A stretch of DNA of 64,000 nt, taken from Ascoidea rubescens DSM 1968. Its lineage: Eukaryota; Ascomycota; Saccharomycetes; Ascoideales; Ascoideaceae. The stretch is taken from NCBI RefSeq assembly GCF_001661345.1, contig NW_017962925.1:248001-312000 (forward strand), in the 5' to 3' direction. Position numbers and translations under genes: made by a program. The notes beneath the pieces were generated by a model. The model was not told where the DNA came from. It searched no databases and saw nothing but the letters and a program-made list of their open reading frames with translations. This document shows positions 58,301 to 64,000 of this stretch, in pieces; positions within the stretch are counted from its first letter, which is position 1, and the number at the start of each line of letters is the position of its first letter.

Positions 58301-61240
58301 AGAAATTTAAAAGATAATACTACAACAAGCACAAGAAATTTTGCTATTATAAAAGATGAGGTTGCTGAATTGAAAGCAAAGATTAGACAAAAGGATAGTC
58401 TGATTAGAGATTTAGAATTTCAACTTAGAAACGCAAATAAAGATCTTGAAAAAAAATTTGCATCACCTTCTAGAGAACTTGAAAAAGCGAACCAAAAAAT
58501 TTCACAATTAATGGAAGAAAATAGTTTTCTTACCAACAAAATAAAGAGCATTGATCAACCCGTCATAGAACTAGATTCTTTGAAAAAACAAGTTGCTGAA
58601 TTGAACTTAACTATTGAAAAATTGGAAACCGAAAAGAATGATTTAGATAATAATTATAAATCGGCAGATAAAAATATCGAGGCATTGAAATTGCAATACA
58701 AAAATCTTGAACGAGAAGCGACAGAAGCAAAAAATTTGTTAAAGGTGAAAATTGCAGATGATATTAAATTTGAGCGTGGAAGGCAGAAACATAATTCAGA
58801 GTTGATGGAGTTAAAACATAAAATAAAAGAGGCAGAGTCTTGCCTTAAAACAGAAAAAGAAAACACAGCTGATTTGACTTCCAAATTAAATTCTATAACC
58901 AGAGAATACGACTCATTGGCTCAAGAGAAGAAAGAGTTTGATAGAAAAATCACTGAACTAAATGCTAAATTTGATCTTCGTGCAAAAACATATTCTAATG
59001 ATGATTATGAGCAATTAAAAGCAGCCCAGAAAAAATTAATTGATGAATTTGCCTCTGTTAAACTTCAATTAAATGAACAAAGTGCTTTGGTGAGAAAAGG
59101 ATCTTTGGAAAATTCGAAAATGACCGATGAAATGAAGGTTCTTAAAACCAGACTTGCCTCAGAAGCATTTGACAATCAAAAACTTACTGCACAATTAGAA
59201 AAAATCAAGCTTTCAGGCGGTAATATAGACTCTTCTATTTTGAATAATCAATCAAGTGATACTGATTATGCTAAAATTCAAACATTATTAAGAGAAAATA
59301 GAGATCTTAAACAAAGTCTTGAATTAGAAAAAAAGGCAAGTAAAAGAGCAGAATTAGAACTTCAAAAACAAGCCACTAGTTTAAATTCTGAAATAGCATC
59401 CAGGGGATTGTCTATGTTGAACAATCAAATTTCATTGCCACAAGTACCAGTAGATTCTGCTTATAAAGTCAAATATGAAAATTCCGAAGCTAGGGTTAAA
59501 TTGTTAGAAAGACAAATGAAAGAGGTTTCTGGTCGCAGATTGCCCCCTCTTCCTCTAAAAGATAATCAAAACATCATAAATCAACAAGAAAGTTCAAATT
59601 CGGAATTAATAAAAGTTTATCAGGATGTCTCTAAACAACTACGAACTACTAGAGAGGAGCTAGCCAAATCAAAACAAGAAATTTCCAGGTTGAAAAAATC
59701 TGCAGAAGCTCCGGCAAATAAATATTTCAATGAGAAAAAGAGTAAGACAGAAACAACTACATTTTTATTGAAAGAAGAATTAATCACAACTCAATTAAAG
59801 TTAGAAGCTTCTCAAAATAAAGTTGAGGATTTAGAGAAATCTATTAAATTGTTCAAAAGTCGTTCAGAAGATTATTTTTCCAAGTTGGAGGAGGCAGAAA
59901 CTATTGTAAAGGCATGCCATAGATCTGAAAAATACGCAAGGGACGAGTTAAAAGAGGCCCAAGAAATGTTAACTGCGTTGAAAAGTAATACAAAAGATGT
60001 TGACGCTGTAAAAGCCAAGTTGCATATTAAAATATATAAATTAGAAGCTGAAGTTGGAAATAAGCAAGCTGAGATTGAAAAGCTATTGAATAATCAAACA
60101 ACACTAACAAATGAATTAGAAAGGTATAGATATCTGTATATTACGGGAAATAAATATAACAACCGTGATAAGCAACTTGAAGATTTAAATCAGAAATTGG
60201 CTCAATCTTTAGTCACCGAAACAACACTTCAAAAAGAAATCAAAAGGCTTCAATTACAGTTAGATAATTCCTTGGGTGAAAAACAAATTTTAGATGATCA
60301 ACTAAATAAATGGGAAAGTGACAAGGTTTATTACGAAAATTTGATTCAACAGTTAGAAGCCACTGGAAACATTCATAATCAGAGTTCTCAAGATAAAAAG
60401 GCTAAATTGGAAGCAGCAATATCACAATTTAGTGCTTTAAATACATCTTTAGAAGAGTTGATGAAAGAAAGAGATACATTACAAAGTGATAAAAAAAATC
60501 TTGAACTCAGAATTTCGGAAATATCATCTCAATTTCAATCGTATTTAACTGAAAATCAAAATATGGGAGATGCTAATTCCGGTTTGGTATTACTTCTTGA
60601 AAAGCAAAAACGAGAAATTAATGAATCTAAAAAAGAAATACTCGAATTACGTTCTTCATCATCTATGAATAAAGAAAAACTCAATAAAGAAAAACAAAAT
60701 GTTCAAATGGTCTTACAAGAAAACATTGCGTTGGAAAAATATATCAAACAATTGCAATCCAGAGTAAAAAATTTGCAAAGAGACTCAATTTCTTCAAATG
60801 ATACATTTTGGCGAAACAGAATGGAAGAATTGGAAAAAAAAATGGGAGAAATAAATGAAATTAAGTTTGAATCCAGTAAAAGCTCAAGAGCTCTAGAAAC
60901 AACAATTAAGGATCTTCAAACTCAATTAGAGCTAGAAAGTCATTCATTGCAGAAAGTGAGAGAAGAAAAGAAAACAAATGAAGAAAAAATTTCAAGACTA
61001 ATTCAGAAGTTAGAAGAGTTGCAAAAAAGAGATGAAAAGTCTCAATTGTTACTCAAGAGGGCTGAAAGAGAAATTAACTCTAAAAAGGAAAATTCTTTAA
61101 GACTAGAGAAAGAATTACTTGATTGGAAAGCAAAATTTGAATTAGTTCTGCAAAAAAAATCAAAAGCTGGAAGAGCCTTTAGCTCGTTATACCGATCTTC
61201 TTCAAGATCAAATTCATCTCTTAATACCAATAACAATTAA
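55385..61240 (+). CDS. MYO1: Class II myosin heavy chain Myo1
   Basis: 1951 residues from the ATG at 55385 (about 1928 in S. cerevisiae). The SH3-like N-terminus ('HQWVWLPDPKLTFVKGFV') precedes the motor: 'GESGAGKTENTKK' (P-loop near 163), switch I 'NNSSRFGKFI' near 237, switch II 'DIAGFEIF' near 459, the actin-binding region 'LMNQLSDTYPHFVRCIIPN', the SH1-SH2 region 'GVLEGIRIARAGYPNR', and the converter 'VGLTKVFFKAG'. One or two IQ-like sequences follow ('FQAVARGCIKRRLIKYR'), then 'NPWYDLLIKLKPLL'. Coiled coil with a few breaks runs from about 830 to 1925, ending in a Ser/Asn tail. This is the filament-forming cytokinetic myosin of the bud neck, with light chains Mlc1/Mlc2 (family knowledge). 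The rod-like tail excludes classes I and V. Confidence 0.96.
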   Translation: MTTNNEDIEFDSHQWVWLPDPKLTFVKGFVTEKLENDKIKVRCSDDADRIVDSSITQKVNPPKFNKADDMAELTYLNEPSVLNNLDKRYKDDLIYTYSGLFLVAINPYLNIPIYGPDYINIYNNGHSDSTTKDVKAKPHIFAITDLTYRYMLQKKQNQSILVTGESGAGKTENTKKIIQYLASITLTNNNNPLKQNPSNLSISSSFPTSNQFTTFEEQIIQANPILESFGNAQTVRNNNSSRFGKFIRIEFADDGKISGANIDWYLLEKSRVINQSPQERNYHIFYQLLLGLSKIEKEKLFLNIDIRSFNYLKKGNYTIPNVDDKKEFKNLLYAFQVMGFDKNDYWEIFKTIAIILLIGNIDFISQKSEQANFSKDSPIDNIANLLGISSSDFTTAILRPKVKAGREFVTQSRNASQAKFSLDALSKSLYERTFKFIVDQINDKLDHSLNSSNFIGVLDIAGFEIFKKNSFEQLCINYTNEKLQQFFNHHMFVLEQNEYIKENINWRFIDYGHDLQGTIDLIESAQNPIGIFSILDEECIVPKASDLSFIQKLNKVLDHKSDKFTKGKFSDGFILKHYAANVEYSTEGWLDKNRDPLNENVVELMTNSANNHMVSLFNNDISSNSTKNSLTKKGMFRTVAQRHKEQLNNLMNQLSDTYPHFVRCIIPNNKKRAHDFDKKLILEQLRCNGVLEGIRIARAGYPNRIFFKEFFQRYEILSKKLYLLSSDMKKNCELILSAIHLDSALYNVGLTKVFFKAGVLADLESKREDKIKYIFTDFQAVARGCIKRRLIKYRIEKIQASQVLMKNLLVYNELKKNPWYDLLIKLKPLLSSSKQQQEKQLYNEQIKNLKNQLTKIEKEKTTTRKSFQELQKEYAKIEDVLATERDLSTSKENLLQKTKKKEIELTTELEEKTKELNKLRTSYESYSKNKNTLESKVENWKKEVTDQKKTIAVLEKDKNKMKMKQNAMEKELRNLKDNTTTSTRNFAIIKDEVAELKAKIRQKDSLIRDLEFQLRNANKDLEKKFASPSRELEKANQKISQLMEENSFLTNKIKSIDQPVIELDSLKKQVAELNLTIEKLETEKNDLDNNYKSADKNIEALKLQYKNLEREATEAKNLLKVKIADDIKFERGRQKHNSELMELKHKIKEAESCLKTEKENTADLTSKLNSITREYDSLAQEKKEFDRKITELNAKFDLRAKTYSNDDYEQLKAAQKKLIDEFASVKLQLNEQSALVRKGSLENSKMTDEMKVLKTRLASEAFDNQKLTAQLEKIKLSGGNIDSSILNNQSSDTDYAKIQTLLRENRDLKQSLELEKKASKRAELELQKQATSLNSEIASRGLSMLNNQISLPQVPVDSAYKVKYENSEARVKLLERQMKEVSGRRLPPLPLKDNQNIINQQESSNSELIKVYQDVSKQLRTTREELAKSKQEISRLKKSAEAPANKYFNEKKSKTETTTFLLKEELITTQLKLEASQNKVEDLEKSIKLFKSRSEDYFSKLEEAETIVKACHRSEKYARDELKEAQEMLTALKSNTKDVDAVKAKLHIKIYKLEAEVGNKQAEIEKLLNNQTTLTNELERYRYLYITGNKYNNRDKQLEDLNQKLAQSLVTETTLQKEIKRLQLQLDNSLGEKQILDDQLNKWESDKVYYENLIQQLEATGNIHNQSSQDKKAKLEAAISQFSALNTSLEELMKERDTLQSDKKNLELRISEISSQFQSYLTENQNMGDANSGLVLLLEKQKREINESKKEILELRSSSSMNKEKLNKEKQNVQMVLQENIALEKYIKQLQSRVKNLQRDSISSNDTFWRNRMEELEKKMGEINEIKFESSKSSRALETTIKDLQTQLELESHSLQKVREEKKTNEEKISRLIQKLEELQKRDEKSQLLLKRAEREINSKKENSLRLEKELLDWKAKFELVLQKKSKAGRAFSSLYRSSSRSNSSLNTNNN

Positions 61241-61486
61241 TTTTTTTTAATTTCCACATTTTATTTATTTTTTTAATTGCTGTTTTAATTTAATTTACAT
61301 TTTTATAGTTATTCTTGATATATCCATTCATTAACATAATTGATTATTTACCATTGTTATTACTCTTATAATTTAAACGTTTCAGATATTTTTATTAATG
61401 TTTTTAATCCATTTCTTTTTATAGTTAGTTTTTCATTTCATTTTTGAAATAATTAATGTTACAAAAATTTAAAAACAACTGAAACT
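61241..61486. other. Convergent spacer MYO1 / Aquarius
   Basis: 246 T-rich bases; 3' ends of both genes. Nothing else is recognised. Confidence 0.5.
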
Positions 61487-64000
61487 TCACTCTTTAGAAC
61501 CAATATTAAATTTCATTCTGGTTTCAGTCATTTCGTGAACATATTGACCAAAATGTTCCAAACTTTCCATTTTAAAACTATTCAAAGATAGTTCGCTGGA
61601 CTTTCGATTAATTTTGCCAAACATTTCACCTGTAACCAAATCCAATTTACCATCAAACTTTTCAGGAATTAGTCTTTCAAAAACTTTTTTGAGTTGCGGT
61701 TCTACAATATTGCGAAATAGCAGCTGGTAACCTAGAACATATAATCCTAGTCTTGCTCTCGATAGTGCAACAGTCACTCTTCTTATGTCTCTGATGTAAC
61801 CCAACTTTTTTGTACGACACAAAGATAACAAGATATAATCATTTTCTTGTCCTTGATAATTATCAACAGTGCTCACAATTGGCCATCCAAAATCAAAATC
61901 TTTACTATTGATATCTGATCCTTTTTTATTAGTACCACATCTAGTTTTTAAAATCTCTTCAACCAAATACTTTTGACCACTATACATTACTAGTATTGTA
62001 ATCTTTTGGTTTGGGTAATTTAATAGTCTCATATAGCAATATAAAGCAACAGCAAATTCAGCTTCTCCTAAATTTTGAATAAGATTTGGTGAAGGCTCTG
62101 TTTCTCCTTGATTATGGTACTTAGAAACGTTAATAAATTGACAAACATTATTAAAACCTGGATTAGAAAGTATAAATTCTGTACTATTTTCGATATGTTC
62201 AAGGTTAAGTATGCCGTTAGAAAATCCTGATTCAGAATAGATGTGATTATATAAGTAAACAATTTCACTTCTTGCACGACCTTGATAATTCAATTTAAAG
62301 TATGGGAGACCCAATTTAATAAATCTTTCAAACAATGATTGATCTGCCTTTGAAAATTGTTTTAAAGAGGGATTTTGAATTATAGGCCTATTCTGATTAT
62401 GGTCACCAATAAATATCACCCTTTTTAATGAGTTGTCAGATTTTCTAGAATTGGCTAACAATAATGGTATTACTGTATTAATTTCAGTAAGTTGTGCAGC
62501 TTCTTCAATTAAAACGTTATCAAAACTTAAACCCATTTCTTTTAAATCATCATTTCTCATTGAAACATAGGTCGATGTCATTGCAACAACTTTAGCATGT
62601 TTCAAAAGTATATAATTAGTTTTTGCTTTTAAATTTGTCAATACCTCAAAAGGTCTAAATGATTCCAATTTATCAAAAATTGAAACAATTGATTCATAGT
62701 GTCTTGTTAGGATAGTAAAAGAATCATTATACTTTTCGCTTTCTAGTTTGTTTTTATCAATCAGCCTATCCAATTTTGAAAAAAAATCAAAAAAAGGATA
62801 AAACCTTATAAGATATTTGCTTGATTTTTCTTCGTTTTTAATTTTTATTAAAAATTCTTTCCATATTTCTTGAATATATGAATTGTAAAAAAATATTGCA
62901 GTTTCACATGAGTTTCCATGAGCACCAACAATGTTCAAACTTTCTGCAAGTGTATCAACTTTTTTTAATAAAACAGGAATTTGGTTAATTGAATGTTCAA
63001 CTCTTCCAAAGGAACAAAATGATGACTGATTCTGAATTCCATCTTCTGAAACTGATATAGATAAGCCCTGCTCTCCATATCCAAGTCTTAGTAAAAACTG
63101 TTCATCAATAGTTCCAAGTTGAGCAAGTTTGGTAAATAAATGGTTTAATGCATGGTTGCTATGTGTTATAACCAAAGTTTTTTGATGTGGAAAATTATTA
63201 AATACATTTGATATTATTTGAGTAGCCACATCAGTTTTACCAGTTCCAGGTGGTCCCAATATTATTGTTAAGCCAGGCAAACTTCCAGATATAATTGATT
63301 TCATTTGGTTTTCTGTAAATTTTATCAAAGGTTTATGATTATTATCTGAAAAATTCGGTAACTTTTTCTGATCATAGAGATAAATTGATATGGTTTTCTT
63401 AATTTGATTAGTTTTTTCAAGCAAAAAAGGAGGTGTAAATGTTTCATGTATAATTTCGCCAACGTTATTTGAAATTCTTTTACGCTTTTTCAAAATTTTA
63501 GGATATTTTTTATTATTTATTGTTAAATTATAATCAGGAAAACATTCAAATAAATGATTTAAATCAATAAAATTATTTTTCATGTCAAGGATCCAATTAT
63601 CGTTGTTGTTATGAATTTGTGTATCAAATCCCAAAAAATTCCCTAAAAGCAAAGAAGGTAAGTTTAATTCTGTTTGATTTACTAATAATTTCATATTGGA
63701 CAAAATTTGATAAAAATTGTTTTCTCTTTTTTTTCTTCTAACAATTAGATTGATATTAGAAAGCATAGAATCAAATTTTTGTTTATCATTGCCAAAATTT
63801 GAAATTTCATGATACACTTTTGCATCAATATCAATATAAAAACGTCGTAACTTGAGTTTATAATTTGATAAATCATTGTTCGGAATCTTCTCACTTAATG
63901 TATTATTTTTTTCTGCAGAGTGAATTTTTGTAGAATAACCGTCAACAATTTCAGTGATTTTACCAGAAGTAATTTGACGGATTCCTAAAGATTCTAAAAA
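61487..64000 (-). CDS. AQR: Aquarius / Cwf11-type intron-binding SF1 helicase, C-terminal part
   Basis: The frame stays open from the stop at 61487 to the window edge, so at least 838 residues are visible and the N-terminal ARM-like part is missing. Strong Aquarius features: 'MRRK'-like 'VRRKKRENNFYQIL', 'LPGLTIILGPPGTGKTDVATQIISN' (Walker A), 'THSNHALNHLFTKL', 'LRLGYGEQGL', DEAQ-equivalent 'LIEEAAQLTEI', 'YQGRARSEI', 'NLGEAEFAVALYCYMRLL', 'TVDNYQGQENDYILLSL' and 'RRVTVALSRARLGLYVLG'. Aquarius binds intron RNA upstream of the branch site within the activated spliceosome as part of the intron-binding complex. S. cerevisiae has no orthologue; S. pombe Cwf11 is one. Motif III reads 'GDHNQNRPII' where GDxxQLPP is usual, an unusual change. 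Confidence 0.93.
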   Translation of the reverse strand, partial: FLESLGIRQITSGKITEIVDGYSTKIHSAEKNNTLSEKIPNNDLSNYKLKLRRFYIDIDAKVYHEISNFGNDKQKFDSMLSNINLIVRRKKRENNFYQILSNMKLLVNQTELNLPSLLLGNFLGFDTQIHNNNDNWILDMKNNFIDLNHLFECFPDYNLTINNKKYPKILKKRKRISNNVGEIIHETFTPPFLLEKTNQIKKTISIYLYDQKKLPNFSDNNHKPLIKFTENQMKSIISGSLPGLTIILGPPGTGKTDVATQIISNVFNNFPHQKTLVITHSNHALNHLFTKLAQLGTIDEQFLLRLGYGEQGLSISVSEDGIQNQSSFCSFGRVEHSINQIPVLLKKVDTLAESLNIVGAHGNSCETAIFFYNSYIQEIWKEFLIKIKNEEKSSKYLIRFYPFFDFFSKLDRLIDKNKLESEKYNDSFTILTRHYESIVSIFDKLESFRPFEVLTNLKAKTNYILLKHAKVVAMTSTYVSMRNDDLKEMGLSFDNVLIEEAAQLTEINTVIPLLLANSRKSDNSLKRVIFIGDHNQNRPIIQNPSLKQFSKADQSLFERFIKLGLPYFKLNYQGRARSEIVYLYNHIYSESGFSNGILNLEHIENSTEFILSNPGFNNVCQFINVSKYHNQGETEPSPNLIQNLGEAEFAVALYCYMRLLNYPNQKITILVMYSGQKYLVEEILKTRCGTNKKGSDINSKDFDFGWPIVSTVDNYQGQENDYILLSLCRTKKLGYIRDIRRVTVALSRARLGLYVLGYQLLFRNIVEPQLKKVFERLIPEKFDGKLDLVTGEMFGKINRKSSELSLNSFKMESLEHFGQYVHEMTETRMKFNIGSKE

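Noticed and set aside
1-64000. CRISPR arrays, transposons, viral or toxin genes, rRNA
   Set aside because: No repeat-spacer structure, long terminal repeats, integrase or reverse-transcriptase motifs, or rRNA-like sequence were seen. The repeats present are short coding or promoter microsatellites.

Overview
This window comes from a budding-yeast (Saccharomycotina) nuclear genome. It is strongly AT-rich and packed with orthologues of Saccharomyces cerevisiae genes at roughly one gene per 2.5 kb. Introns are few and short (60-92 nt), with GTANGT-like donors and TACTAAC-like branch points, and many proteins carry long Asn or Gln runs. It is not S. cerevisiae itself: the right edge holds a clear Aquarius/Cwf11 spliceosomal helicase, which S. 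cerevisiae lacks, and the left edge holds the end of a Csn4/Rpn5-type PCI protein. Three gene neighbourhoods still echo S. cerevisiae: AIR1 with RPN2 (chromosome IX), MSL5 with TML25 (XII) and MAS2 beside MYO1 (VIII). The exact species and its CUG decoding cannot be fixed from this window.

Layout. 1-12.4 kb: end of a PCI protein (+), AIR1 (+), RPN2 (+), UTP7 (-), a three-exon divergent eIF4E-like gene (+), a two-segment membrane protein (-) and a small unknown gene (+). 12.8-26 kb: a large unknown gene (-), the TORC1-regulated kinase SCH9 (-), branch-point-binding MSL5 (+), sulfite reductase MET10 (+) and the spliced thioesterase TML25 (-). 26-44 kb: SNQ2-type ABC transporter (-), ULS1 (+), the MAPKK MKK1/2 (-), ERV46 (-) and an MNN4-like LicD protein (+). 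44-49 kb is the least conserved part: an F-box/LRR gene (-) whose F-box and LRR parts lie in two different frames, two orphan genes (+), and protein-like open stretches that may be gene remnants. 49-64 kb: APE1 (+), MRX10 (+), spliced MAS2 (+), MYO1 (+) and the C-terminal part of Aquarius (-, running off the window).

How the genes relate. There is no operon; these are ordinary yeast housekeeping genes with divergent and tandem promoters. Links that can be drawn are RNA processing and surveillance (AIR1, UTP7, MSL5, Aquarius), proteasome/SUMO/ubiquitin functions (RPN2, ULS1, the PCI protein, the F-box protein), growth and wall signalling (SCH9, MKK1/2), Golgi trafficking and glycosylation (ERV46, MNN4-like) and mitochondria (MAS2, MRX10). 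Several divergent promoters are GC-rich islands carrying CACGTG motifs in an otherwise AT-rich sequence.

The most notable items are the frame-split F-box/LRR gene with an in-frame minisatellite, the eIF4E-like protein lacking expected cap-binding Trp positions, non-canonical branch points together with a retained Aquarius helicase, and the orphan pair at 47.5-49 kb.
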